From CAZOAR01 sp964577985 (GTDB lineage Bacteria; Gemmatimonadota; CAZMKB01; CAZNLH01), in contig CAZOAR010000004.1 in NCBI GenBank assembly GCA_964577985.1, positions 15,296-79,295 of the forward strand: a stretch of 64,000 bases of DNA, given 5' to 3'. The notes beneath the pieces were generated by a model. That model made no database searches. It was not told the DNA's origin and saw only the letters and a program-made list of their open reading frames with translations. Below, in pieces: positions 7,801 through 16,935 of the stretch; position 1 is the first letter of the stretch; every line of letters starts with the position of its first letter. The position numbers were made by a program, and so were the translations under genes.

Positions 7801-10143
7801 TTACTTCACCAGGACCATCTTCCTGGCGGCGGTATGCCCGCCGATCGAGATCCTGTAGATGTAGATGCCGGAACCCACCTTCTCTCCACTATCGGCCCTG
7901 CCGTTCCACTGAACGACGTAGTCGCCACTCTCCCTGTCGTCGTTCACCAGGGTCGTAATGAGCTGGCCGCGGACATTGTAGATCTTCATGACCACATGTT
8001 CCGCCTGCGACTGATCCTCAGGAACCGTGTACCTGATGGTCGTGGAAGGGTTGAAAGGATTCGGGTAGTTCTGGCCGAGCGCGAAGGCCTTCGGGATTCC
8101 GATCTCCCCCGGGGAACCATCGTCACCTATGCCGACCGGCGTGAAGAATCCAAGCATCAGGTTCATCAATTCGCCACGCGTTATCATGGTCGAATCGGCT
8201 GGATTGGAGCGATTGACCGACTCGAATCCGAAGCCGAGAACGATCGCCTCGGAACCCGTGTCCGTGTTCTCGACATGAACCCCACCTACTGCCCCCGAAG
8301 GAGCTACATAGGTCACGAAAGGAACGGCGACGCTGTCAGGCGTGGCGAAGATATCCGGTGATGTCTGGTTGTTCGCCCCTCCGCCTCCGCTGATGAGCGC
8401 CTTTTCTATCTGATCGCCGAGGACGTCACCGGGGACACCAAAGAGGAGTCTCCCGATCGCGCTGGAATCTTCGAGGCTGATGTGAAGGATGTCTGTCAGG
8501 AAAGGATCGGGACTGCCCCCGTTATCGAGGTCTTCCACGATGTTCTGACCACTGAGGATCAGCCGGCCCCCGCCATTCATGTAGTCGGTCAGGACTGCAA
8601 CGTCGGCGTCCGTCATGACATCACCCGTCTCACTGCCGGACATCCAGATGACCGTGTGGTAGTGGGTGGGCCACTGGAGCTGGTCGGTAATGCTCCCCAT
8701 GACCGACATGTCCCACACGTCAAACGGGACGGCGAGAGAATCCATGGTGTTTGTATAAAAGGTGTCATAAGCCGCACCACCGTCGTCATCAACCAGCATC
8801 ACCGTCGGCATGCCGATCATCAGCGATACCGTATCGGTGGAAGTGACAGCACCTCCGCTGGCGCTGATGTCGAGCTGGAAGGAGACTGAATGGGAACTCG
8901 CTCCCTGGTCGATTTCTATGACGAATGGATCCGCGCCGTTGTCGCCAGCGCTGTTCGCCGGGATATCCGGATAAGTCCCCGCACCGTCCGTAACAGTCAC
9001 CGTCGGGTCATTGATCACACTGAGCGTAGCGGAGATGTCGGAACCGTCGAAGAGCCGGTTGACAAGCCCGACAGCCAGGTTGACCGTCTCACCCGGGTCC
9101 GGAACACCATCTCCCGAAGGTTCATCTACAACCATGTATGCCCCCGACAGATCGGGATAATAGTCGAGCCCGAAGACGCCCTGCGTCGTGCCGACCAGCA
9201 CTCGTTGTCCCTGGTCGATAGCAACGGCGTTAACCCGGCCGACCGAGAGATCGCCTGTGAGCGGAAGAAACGATCCTCCGGCCAGACCCCTGATCGTAAT
9301 GCCACCCAGATGCCCGACAAAGAGATAACCCTGCGAGGCATCTATACCCAGATCATTCTGGCCAACATCGTCGGGCCATGGCAGTGGCGTCCAGTTCTCC
9401 CCCCCGTTGATGCTCTCATACATCTCGTAAACAATTACTCTCGCCGTGAAGTAGTTCGCAGTCACGAAAAGATTCATGCTGTTGAGGGGGTTTACCGCTA
9501 TATTGTCTACGACAAAGCTGATCGCCGGGTTGAATCCGCTCGTTAAACGCAGCGGCCAGGTCTCACCGGCATCTGTGCTCTTGCCGATCCCATTACCTAA
9601 CCGTAAACACTCATACATGATGTTGACATCGTTTGGATCGATGGCCACATCCAGGGTAGTAAGCGTGTCCTTCTGTTCTGTCAGCCGATAGAGGCCGTCC
9701 TGAGTCGCAAAAAAAGCGATCCCGCTGTTAACAGGATCGACGGCTATCGCGTCGATTTCCTTTGGCAGCGCGGTGGGCACTTCAACCCAGTTTCTGCCGC
9801 CGTCCGTGCTCCGAAAGAACTTGGCGCCGTTACCGAAGATGTTACCCTCGTCGGAGACGACGATCGCTGCAGGGTCGGAGGGAGACACCTCGATGGCCGT
9901 CATGAGCCTGCCTCCGACAGGGTTTATAAAGACGGGAGAAAAACTGGCTCCTCCGTCTGTGCTCTTGAAGACCTTGCTCGTATTGATTGCAAAGACCGAT
10001 TCGGGCGCCGAGGAATTGAGGGAGATATCCGTTACATCGAGCCCCTCGAGGCCCAACGTATCCCACGACTGCGCGCGAGCGCTACCTGAAAAGGCCATCG
10101 CCAGGATGGTCAGCAATGCTGCAAACTTCATTTTATTACCCAT
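7801..10143 (-). CDS. Secreted BNR-repeat protein with C-terminal sorting domain
   Basis: A 780-aa extracellular protein. The start at 10143 is preceded by GGAGG and yields a signal peptide (KFAALLTILAMAFSGSARA). The N-terminal 330 residues contain BNR/sialidase-like propeller repeats (STDGGASF, SFFRSTDGGRNW-like and similar). A beta-sandwich segment follows, then a region reading PTVMLVDDDGG...YDTFYTN...GGRLILSGQ, resembling a class I glutamine-amidotransferase-like fold. The last 90 residues carry QNYPNPFNPSTTI, a FlgD-like domain and a terminal ARKMVLVK, the pattern of C-terminal sorting domains in FCB bacteria. The ligand or substrate is unknown. It is a single-gene unit with its own promoter and terminator. 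Confidence 0.8.
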   Translation of the reverse strand: MGNKMKFAALLTILAMAFSGSARAQSWDTLGLEGLDVTDISLNSSAPESVFAINTSKVFKSTDGGASFSPVFINPVGGRLMTAIEVSPSDPAAIVVSDEGNIFGNGAKFFRSTDGGRNWVEVPTALPKEIDAIAVDPVNSGIAFFATQDGLYRLTEQKDTLTTLDVAIDPNDVNIMYECLRLGNGIGKSTDAGETWPLRLTSGFNPAISFVVDNIAVNPLNSMNLFVTANYFTARVIVYEMYESINGGENWTPLPWPDDVGQNDLGIDASQGYLFVGHLGGITIRGLAGGSFLPLTGDLSVGRVNAVAIDQGQRVLVGTTQGVFGLDYYPDLSGAYMVVDEPSGDGVPDPGETVNLAVGLVNRLFDGSDISATLSVINDPTVTVTDGAGTYPDIPANSAGDNGADPFVIEIDQGASSHSVSFQLDISASGGAVTSTDTVSLMIGMPTVMLVDDDGGAAYDTFYTNTMDSLAVPFDVWDMSVMGSITDQLQWPTHYHTVIWMSGSETGDVMTDADVAVLTDYMNGGGRLILSGQNIVEDLDNGGSPDPFLTDILHISLEDSSAIGRLLFGVPGDVLGDQIEKALISGGGGANNQTSPDIFATPDSVAVPFVTYVAPSGAVGGVHVENTDTGSEAIVLGFGFESVNRSNPADSTMITRGELMNLMLGFFTPVGIGDDGSPGEIGIPKAFALGQNYPNPFNPSTTIRYTVPEDQSQAEHVVMKIYNVRGQLITTLVNDDRESGDYVVQWNGRADSGEKVGSGIYIYRISIGGHTAARKMVLVK

Positions 10144-10262
10144 AACACCTCCATGGAACCGCTGATATCGTAGCAAGTTAATAGTCTTCCGAACGGGGTC
10201 TCGTGCTGACCCAGGTGAATTATCCCCCCTTTCAGCGCAGTAGATACATGCAGCTCGGCTAA

Positions 10263-10282
10263 TGATACCAAGAAGAGTATCA
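10263..10282. promoter_or_regulatory. Inverted repeat overlapping the transcription start
   Basis: Minus strand TGATAC-N8-GTATCA, a perfect 6-bp inverted repeat starting about 3 bases after the -10 box at 10285-10290. Its position over the expected +1 suits a repressor operator, or a short hairpin at the 5' end of the mRNA. No regulator gene is adjacent. Confidence 0.4.
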
Positions 10283-10284
10283 CC

Positions 10285-10312
10285 ATTATACGAAAATTTA
10301 GAAATATGTCAA
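10285..10312 (-). promoter_or_regulatory. Near-perfect sigma70-type promoter
   Basis: The minus strand reads TTGACA (10312-10307), a 16-nt A/T-rich spacer, and TATAAT (10290-10285). Both hexamers match the E. coli consensus exactly. Transcription would start near 10278, giving a leader of about 135 nt before the secreted-protein gene at 10143. Confidence 0.85.
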
Positions 10313-10345
10313 GTGTTCGGGAGCGGAAAAGCGGTATATGGTCAT

Positions 10346-12709
10346 CTATTTTTTCTTCTGTTTCATCTGTTCCACGAATTCAAGAAGCCTCTTTTTCTCA
10401 CCGGGGTCCGCAACATGAGGGAGATACTCCTCGAACTCCCGGATCGATTCCTGATAGTGCCCCATCTTGTAATAAGTAACACCGAGATTGGAGTGAACTT
10501 CCGCCATCCCGGGCTCGAGCGCGAGAGCATCATTGAAATGGTCGATCGCCTCCCGGTATCTCGCATTATCATCACATATCAATCCCAACTGGTTGTGGGC
10601 CTCCGCCGCATTCTCATCCAGGGCGATCACCCTCTCGAACATCCTCTCCGCATCGGCCGGATTCCCGCTCTTGTAATAACAGCTCCCGAGCGCATAGTAG
10701 AGACGGGGAGACAGCGTGTCACCATCGTCGAGCGCACCTTCAAGGGGCCGGAGACTGGCCAGTGCGGCTTCGAAGTCGCCGTCCTTGAGCAGATACTCCC
10801 CCAGCAGCAGACGCGCCCGCGCATTATCCGGCTCCATCTCAAGGATGTGTGACATTACCTCCTCGACCCGACCCAATTCTCCCATCCTGCCCCACAATCC
10901 TGCTTCGAGGAAGAGCGGCCCGGGTTTCTCGGATATCATGGGGTGCACATCTTCCAGCCTCCTCTCGGCCTCGGCCGTATCCCCCATGGCCAGCTCGGCG
11001 TCGACAACAGCGAGGCCCGCAACAATGTTAGTCGGGTTTATGTCGAGCACCCGGCCGAATGATTCGGCGGCTCCCCGGTAGTCCCCTGACTCCATTCTGG
11101 CGAGGCCGAGATAGTAGTGAGCCGAGACATTCCTGGCGTTCTTCGCAATGGCATTCTCGAGATAGTCGATCGCGCTCTGGAGCGAACCCATTTCCATCCT
11201 GGCCAGTCCTTTTCTCATGGTCGCATCTGACAACGAAGCCTGCCGATATTCCTTGAGCTTCTCCTTGGGATCGGGGAGAGACTGATCGAACATCTCTTCG
11301 TAGGAGGAAGTATACTTTTCCGTCGTCCCGAGATATCCGAGTGCCCTCAGTTTCTCGCGACGTTCATCACTGAGCTGATCTTCAATAGGTGTAGACATCT
11401 CTTTTCCCGACGCATCGGAGTAGATCCTGATACCCGATATCATCTCATTGAAGATCTCTCTCAGGGAATCCGCCACTGAAGGCATCGACCCGATCAGGTT
11501 TTCCATCTCGCGCGGATCGGACCTGAGATCATACAACTCTTCCAGAGGCGCGGAGATGTACTTCCAGTTCGCGTTGCGAATGCCCCTGAGCCCGCACCAT
11601 CCATAAAGGATATAAGGCGATACGCACTCCAGATAGGAAAAACCGCTACCCCCGCCCTCGCCGAAGGGGTAGAGGCTCGTACCCTGAAAATCGTGCTTCC
11701 CCCTCCACTTCACTCCCAGGATGTCCAGAACAGTGGGCAGCAGATCGATGTGCCCGGCATCACCAATATTACGGAGCCCCTCTTCTATAGTGCCCGGCAT
11801 CGAGAATATCAACGGCACATGGACAGTCTGGTCATAGACAAAGTGGCCATGCGTCCTCTCCCCGTGATCGCCGAGCCCCTCTCCGTGATCGGCCGTCACG
11901 ACGATAAGCGTCTTCTCCCTGATGCCCAGATCGTCGAGTCCCCGGATGAGCTTCCCCACCTGCTCATCAGCATATGATATCTCCGCATCGTAGAGTCTGT
12001 ACCGGCGTTCCTGTGATCGGGGCGACAGACCGGCAGCGGAATCGGACCACGGCGGAGGCGGATCGAGAGGTATGTGCGGATCGAAGTAGTGGGCAAAGAG
12101 GAAGAATGGCCCTTCATTCACCATCGAGCCCGCGAGGGCCAGAGCCTTTTCCGTTACTTCTTCCGCCCGCCGCTGGGTATCGTCGTACTGCGTCTTCAAC
12201 TCCTTCACATCCGGCTGATAGCAGGTGAACGCTCCGAAGTCGTCGTCATAACGGCCGAATCCCTGCGAGATGCCACTGGTGGAATCGATAACGACCGCAC
12301 CGACCACGGCAGCGGTTGAGTATCCTTCTTCCTCCAGGATTTCCGCCAGAGTCTTCGACGACTCGTCGAGATGAAAACCCTCGTTGTAGTGCACACCGTT
12401 CGTGGGCGGCAGCGTGGAGGTCATTATTGCAGATATTGCCGGGAGCGTGATGGGGACGTGAGAACCAGCGTGTTCGAAGAGAACGCCCGATCGCGCCAAC
12501 TCGTCTATGTTTGGAGTACCATTACTGTCGTAGCCATAGCAGCCCAGATGGTCTGCGCGAAGGGTGTCGATGATTATCAGCACGAGGTTCGGCCTGTCAG
12601 GACCCCTCCCCCTGAGGAATAAAAAACCAAACGTTACGATCAGCGCGGCTGCACATGCGAAAAGTAATGCGCGTCGGCATGTATAACCCACGTTCCGGAC
12701 GTTTCCCAT
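10346..12709 (-). CDS. Sulfatase-fold membrane protein with TPR domain (paralogue E)
   Basis: A 787-aa protein with an N-terminal membrane anchor (about residues 12-33), an alkaline-phosphatase/sulfatase-fold domain (about 40-420), and tetratricopeptide repeats (about 490-780). Metal ligands of the fold are recognisable: IIIDTLRADH (Asp48) and TADHGEGLGDHG. The nucleophile site, C/S-x-P-S-R in true sulfatases, reads ITLPAIS, with Thr88 in place of Cys/Ser and no Arg, so formylglycine cannot form there. Thr is the nucleophile in lipoteichoic acid synthase and phosphoethanolamine transferases, so a phosphodiesterase or transferase role is possible. It is last of five paralogues in one direction. 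SD AGGG precedes the ATG. Substrate unknown. Confidence 0.8.
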   Translation of the reverse strand: MGNVRNVGYTCRRALLFACAAALIVTFGFLFLRGRGPDRPNLVLIIIDTLRADHLGCYGYDSNGTPNIDELARSGVLFEHAGSHVPITLPAISAIMTSTLPPTNGVHYNEGFHLDESSKTLAEILEEEGYSTAAVVGAVVIDSTSGISQGFGRYDDDFGAFTCYQPDVKELKTQYDDTQRRAEEVTEKALALAGSMVNEGPFFLFAHYFDPHIPLDPPPPWSDSAAGLSPRSQERRYRLYDAEISYADEQVGKLIRGLDDLGIREKTLIVVTADHGEGLGDHGERTHGHFVYDQTVHVPLIFSMPGTIEEGLRNIGDAGHIDLLPTVLDILGVKWRGKHDFQGTSLYPFGEGGGSGFSYLECVSPYILYGWCGLRGIRNANWKYISAPLEELYDLRSDPREMENLIGSMPSVADSLREIFNEMISGIRIYSDASGKEMSTPIEDQLSDERREKLRALGYLGTTEKYTSSYEEMFDQSLPDPKEKLKEYRQASLSDATMRKGLARMEMGSLQSAIDYLENAIAKNARNVSAHYYLGLARMESGDYRGAAESFGRVLDINPTNIVAGLAVVDAELAMGDTAEAERRLEDVHPMISEKPGPLFLEAGLWGRMGELGRVEEVMSHILEMEPDNARARLLLGEYLLKDGDFEAALASLRPLEGALDDGDTLSPRLYYALGSCYYKSGNPADAERMFERVIALDENAAEAHNQLGLICDDNARYREAIDHFNDALALEPGMAEVHSNLGVTYYKMGHYQESIREFEEYLPHVADPGEKKRLLEFVEQMKQKKK

Positions 12710-12765
12710 CTACTCATCCCTTCTACCGCCATCCCGCGCGGTTCGCCAGCGCGGCAGGCTGCATA

Positions 12766-14490
12766 CTACCTCGACTTCAGATAGTCGAGGGTCTCTCTCA
12801 GCTTGACCCTCTCCGGCCCGACAGGCGCTCTTTCCAGAGCGAGCTCAAGTTCGTCTCTCGCCTTCTCCTCCTCGCCTTTTCCCATGTATGCGAGTCCGAG
12901 GTGATATAATGCCTGCCAGTTTGTCTCTCCCATGTCCCGCATACCTTCGAGCATCGCGATACATTCGTCGAACATCGAGTTCTTCAGATACAGGCCGGAT
13001 ATATTGATCTTCGCTCGAATGGCGAGCCTGTTATTGTATTCCCCGATCTTCTCCTTCGGGTCTGCCAGCGAGTCCTCGAACATCTGCTCGTAGAGGGTTG
13101 TTTGCTCAACCGGATTACCTATGTAGCCGAGCGCCCTCAGCTTGTTTATCCGATCCGATTCATTCTTCCGACTGTTTTCCATCGACATCTCGCTGCCATA
13201 TCCGGCTTCATAGAGATCAATGCCTCCGATGATGGTGTTCATCTCCTTCCTGAGAGAATCCACAACATCCGGCATGGTCTCCGCGAGGTTGACCGCCTCA
13301 TAAGGGTCCGCCGCGAGATTGTACAGCTCCTCTCCGGGAGTATCGATGAGTTTCCAGTTCAGGCTTTTCACACCCCTTATGCCGCTGTAACCGAATACGA
13401 TATAGGGCATGGCGCACTCGAAATATGAGAATCCGGAGTTCTCCTTATCCGGGAAGGGGTAGAGGCTCCTGCCCTGGAGGCTCTGCCTCTCTTTCCACTC
13501 GATACCGAGAATATCGAGTATCGTGGGAAGGAGGTCTATATGACGGGACAGCCCGGCATATTTCATCCCCCGCGGCAGTCTTCCCGGCATCGAGAAAATC
13601 AACGGCACATGCAGGGTCTGTTCATATGCGAAATACGCGTGTGTTTTCTCCCCGTGCCCGCCCAATCCTTCCCCGTGATCGGCGGTCAGGACAACGAGCG
13701 TATTCTCCAGCAGTCCGGACTCCTTGAGGCCATCCAGCAGCCTTCCTATCTGTTCGTCGGTGTAGGCTATCTCTCCGTCATAGAGCTCCAGTTGTCTCTC
13801 ATATGAATCTTCCGCCACGCTCGGATCCGGCTTCGAGTAAGGCGGAGGGGGATCATACGGCGCGTGCGGATCAAAGTAGTGGACAAAAAGGAAAAAGGGA
13901 GAGTCCCCGGAAAGTGAGTCCACATACCCCAGGGCCGCCTGAGTGACATCCCCCGCCCTGCGCTGCGTGTCACTCTTCACCTGCCGAGGCCCCTTCAGGT
14001 AGACCTCGTAGCCCGTGTACGCCATCTGAAAATCGTCATCGTAACGGTCGAAACCCTGAGAGAGGCCGCTGCTGGAATCGAGCACCGCCGCGCCTACGAC
14101 TGCCGACGTGGAATATCCTTCCTCCTTCAGGATCTCCGCTAGCGTGACAGAAGAATCATCGAGATAAAAACCCTCGTTGCTGTGCACCCCGTGTGTCGGT
14201 GGGAGGGTCGACGTCATGATCGACGAGAAAGATGGCAGGGTTATCGGGACATGCGAGGTGGCATTCTCTGCCAGTATCCCGTCGAGTGCAAGCCTGTCGA
14301 TATGAGGTGTCTCGATCGCCGTGTAACCGTAACAACCGAGGTGGTCTGAGCGCAGCGTATCGATCACGATCATGACCAGGTTGGGCCTGGCCTTCGCCCA
14401 TGGAAAGAAGCTGCCGCAAGACGACACGACGATCATGCCGGCCAGCGCCACGAGGAAGGCGCGGAGTAATGACCGATGATGATACCCCAC
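12766..14490 (-). CDS. Sulfatase-fold lipoprotein, short form (paralogue D)
   Basis: A 574-aa protein starting at a GTG that follows the upstream stop by two bases, with GGAGG overlapping that stop, so it is translationally coupled to paralogue C. The signal sequence ends in VVSSC, a lipobox with Cys25. The sulfatase-fold domain (about 35-430) keeps VIDTLRSDH and TADHGEGLGGHG. The nucleophile motif is ITLPSFS with Thr84, so there is no formylglycine site. The C-terminus carries only about one to two TPR-like helix pairs and ends APVGPERVKLRETLDYLKSR, closely matching the end of paralogue B. It is probably periplasmic and lipid-anchored; substrate unknown. Confidence 0.8.
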   Translation of the reverse strand: MGYHHRSLLRAFLVALAGMIVVSSCGSFFPWAKARPNLVMIVIDTLRSDHLGCYGYTAIETPHIDRLALDGILAENATSHVPITLPSFSSIMTSTLPPTHGVHSNEGFYLDDSSVTLAEILKEEGYSTSAVVGAAVLDSSSGLSQGFDRYDDDFQMAYTGYEVYLKGPRQVKSDTQRRAGDVTQAALGYVDSLSGDSPFFLFVHYFDPHAPYDPPPPYSKPDPSVAEDSYERQLELYDGEIAYTDEQIGRLLDGLKESGLLENTLVVLTADHGEGLGGHGEKTHAYFAYEQTLHVPLIFSMPGRLPRGMKYAGLSRHIDLLPTILDILGIEWKERQSLQGRSLYPFPDKENSGFSYFECAMPYIVFGYSGIRGVKSLNWKLIDTPGEELYNLAADPYEAVNLAETMPDVVDSLRKEMNTIIGGIDLYEAGYGSEMSMENSRKNESDRINKLRALGYIGNPVEQTTLYEQMFEDSLADPKEKIGEYNNRLAIRAKINISGLYLKNSMFDECIAMLEGMRDMGETNWQALYHLGLAYMGKGEEEKARDELELALERAPVGPERVKLRETLDYLKSR

Positions 14491-14492
14491 GA

Positions 14493-16844
14493 TTATCCTC
14501 CGGAAATCTCCTTCTTCCTGATCTCCTCGATGAACGCCTTCAGTCGCGTAACCTCGACATCATCTTCCGCATACGGTAGATAACGTTCGAACTCCTCCCG
14601 CGATTCCCTGTAGCGGCCCATCTTATAATACGTAACTCCAAGGTTGGAATGGACGTCGTGAAGCCCGGGATTCAGTCGAAGCGCATGTGTGTACTCCTCA
14701 ATCGCCCGCTGATATGCGCCTGTCTCATCATCGCTCAGGCCAAGCTGATTGTATGCGTCCGCTGAGGATGAATCGAGGGACACCACACGCAGGAACATCC
14801 CTCTCGCACTGTCGGGTTCCCCGCGGCTGTATAGACAGCGCCCCAGACCGTAGTAGACACGATAGGCCAGGCTGTCCGCAAGGTCCTGGTTCTCAAGGAG
14901 CGATTCGAGGTGGGGAAAGGCCTCCTCGAAGCGGCCCCCCGAGAGGTACAGCTCCGCGAGAGATATACGAGCCTTGTCGTCTCCAGGGTCTATCTCCACC
15001 GCTCGATTCATGGTCTCCTGCGCTCGATCCGTCATGCCCAGGCGTTTGAACAACCGGCCTGCAAGCCTCAGTTCCCTCACGGTGTCTATGCCGACGGAAA
15101 AAGCCGATTCCAACCACGTAACGGCGGCGGCAGAGTCGCCCCGGGCCAGATTGAAATCTGCCGAAGCGATATCCGCCCTCACATTATCAGGTTCGATCTC
15201 GAGTACGCGTCCCATCTTCTCCAGAGCGGCGCCATAATCCCCACGCTTTGCATCTATCAAGCCGAGATAGAAATAGGCGTTCGAGTTCCGCGAGTATTGC
15301 GCTATCGCCGACCTCAGATACTTCTCAGCCTTATCGAGCGAATCCATAGCCGCGTACGCAATTCCAACGCGCAGGCCAAGGTTCGACAACATCGCCAACC
15401 TGTACTCATCGTGTTTCTCCTTCGGGTCGGGGAGAGAAGGGGCGAACATATCCTCGTATCCAGCTTCCAGATTCTTCGGTGCGCCGATATATCCGAGGGC
15501 CTGAAGCTTCTTCTCGAATTCCGGACTCGTTTCATCCTCACTCACCGTCGAAAAACCACTGCCGCCGTCTTCGCCAGAATAGATCTCTATATTCGCAAGC
15601 ATATCTCCCATAGCACTCCTCAGGGAGTCAGCCATCCGCGGTCTCCGGTCTATCAGGTTTGTCTGTTCGCCAGGATCCTCCGCGAGGTTGTAAAGTTCTT
15701 CAGGCCCGGAGATATACTTCCAGTCCCTGCTCCGAACCCCCCTCTGAGCGCCCCACTTGAAGACAATAAACGTGGTCGCGCTCTCCAGGTATTCGAATAC
15801 CGGAGCCCGGTCGTCGTCGAATGGAAAGAGACTTCTCCCCTGAAAATGTTTCCCCCGTCCTTCGATACCGGCTATGTCGAGGATTGTGGGGGCGATATCT
15901 ATGTGTCCCGCCAGCCCCTTGTAGACCTCACCCTCGGGGATCGTGCCCGGCATCGAAAATATGATCGGAATATGCATGGTCCCGTTGTATATGTAGTAGC
16001 CGTGTGTCTTCTCGCCATTATCTCCGAGACCATCTCCGTGATCAGCGACAAGAACCACCAGTGTGTTTTCCAGGAGGCCGTCCGTCTCGAGATTCCTGAG
16101 GAGTCTCCCTATCTGCTCATCGGCATAGGCAATCTCGCCGTCATACCGCTGAAGGCGGATCTCCCCACTGTCCTCCTTCAGGCTCGGATCGACCAGCGAA
16201 TAGGGAGGAGGAGGGTCGTATGGGGCATGAGGATCAAAGTAGTGGAAGAACAGAAAAAAGGGTTCCTCCTCCGACTCGGATGCCGCGATATCGAGCGCCA
16301 GATCGGTTACCTCAGCGGCCCGTCTCTGAGTGAAGCTGAGTTGATCCTCCAGTATCTTTATCTGAGGCTGGTAGACCGAGAATCTCCCGAAGTTGTCATC
16401 GTACCGTGAGAATCCCTGTGAAACGCCATTGACGGAATCGAGGACTACGGCACCCACAACGGCGGCGGTCGAGTATCCTTCATCCCGAAGTATTTCCGCG
16501 AGCGTCTCAGCGGAGTCATCGAGGCGGAACCCCTCGTTATAATGCACTCCGCTGGTGGGAGGGATTGTCGATGTCATGATCGAAGAGAAGGCTGGAAGCG
16601 TCAGTGGGACGTGAGAGGTCGCGTTCTCCAGGAGAACGCCCTTCCGGGCGAGATTGTCGATATTGGGCGTTCGAATCTTATCATAACCATAACAACTCAA
16701 GTGGTCCGCCCGGAGCGTGTCCACGGCGATCAGGATGATATTGGGCCGTCTTCCATGCCAGTAGCCACTCCAACGGGCAATAAACAGGAGCGAGAGAGAC
16801 ACCAGCACGACGAGCGAAACAACAAACACCGATTTCCTTTTCAA
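14493..16844 (-). CDS. Sulfatase-fold membrane protein with TPR domain (paralogue C)
   Basis: A 783-aa protein if started at the TTG at 16844, which has GAGGG 8 nt upstream; an in-frame GTG at 16862 is the alternative. It has an N-terminal membrane helix (SVFVVSLVVLVSLSLLFI), a sulfatase fold with AVDTLRADH and VADHGDGLGDNG, and VPLTLPAFS with Thr82 at the nucleophile position. About seven TPR units fill the last 300 residues. The C-terminal block VHSNLGVTYYKMGRYRES is nearly the same as in paralogue E (VHSNLGVTYYKMGHYQES), so the two arose by duplication. The periplasmic domain faces outward; substrate unknown. Confidence 0.8.
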   Translation of the reverse strand: MKRKSVFVVSLVVLVSLSLLFIARWSGYWHGRRPNIILIAVDTLRADHLSCYGYDKIRTPNIDNLARKGVLLENATSHVPLTLPAFSSIMTSTIPPTSGVHYNEGFRLDDSAETLAEILRDEGYSTAAVVGAVVLDSVNGVSQGFSRYDDNFGRFSVYQPQIKILEDQLSFTQRRAAEVTDLALDIAASESEEEPFFLFFHYFDPHAPYDPPPPYSLVDPSLKEDSGEIRLQRYDGEIAYADEQIGRLLRNLETDGLLENTLVVLVADHGDGLGDNGEKTHGYYIYNGTMHIPIIFSMPGTIPEGEVYKGLAGHIDIAPTILDIAGIEGRGKHFQGRSLFPFDDDRAPVFEYLESATTFIVFKWGAQRGVRSRDWKYISGPEELYNLAEDPGEQTNLIDRRPRMADSLRSAMGDMLANIEIYSGEDGGSGFSTVSEDETSPEFEKKLQALGYIGAPKNLEAGYEDMFAPSLPDPKEKHDEYRLAMLSNLGLRVGIAYAAMDSLDKAEKYLRSAIAQYSRNSNAYFYLGLIDAKRGDYGAALEKMGRVLEIEPDNVRADIASADFNLARGDSAAAVTWLESAFSVGIDTVRELRLAGRLFKRLGMTDRAQETMNRAVEIDPGDDKARISLAELYLSGGRFEEAFPHLESLLENQDLADSLAYRVYYGLGRCLYSRGEPDSARGMFLRVVSLDSSSADAYNQLGLSDDETGAYQRAIEEYTHALRLNPGLHDVHSNLGVTYYKMGRYRESREEFERYLPYAEDDVEVTRLKAFIEEIRKKEISGG

Positions 16845-16935
16845 TTCATTGCCCTCATACACGCGGATAGTCGGCGCGGAACACGATCATCGGGCATTCC
16901 ACGTGGCTGTCATCACCTTGTGAACGTTGCCTTAT

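Noticed and set aside
14910..16409. A 499-codon plus-strand open frame opposite the sulfatase-like gene C
   Set aside because: It is antisense to a gene with clear motifs and its own frame preference; the product has no domain and an Arg/Val/Gly-rich composition typical of high-GC antisense frames.
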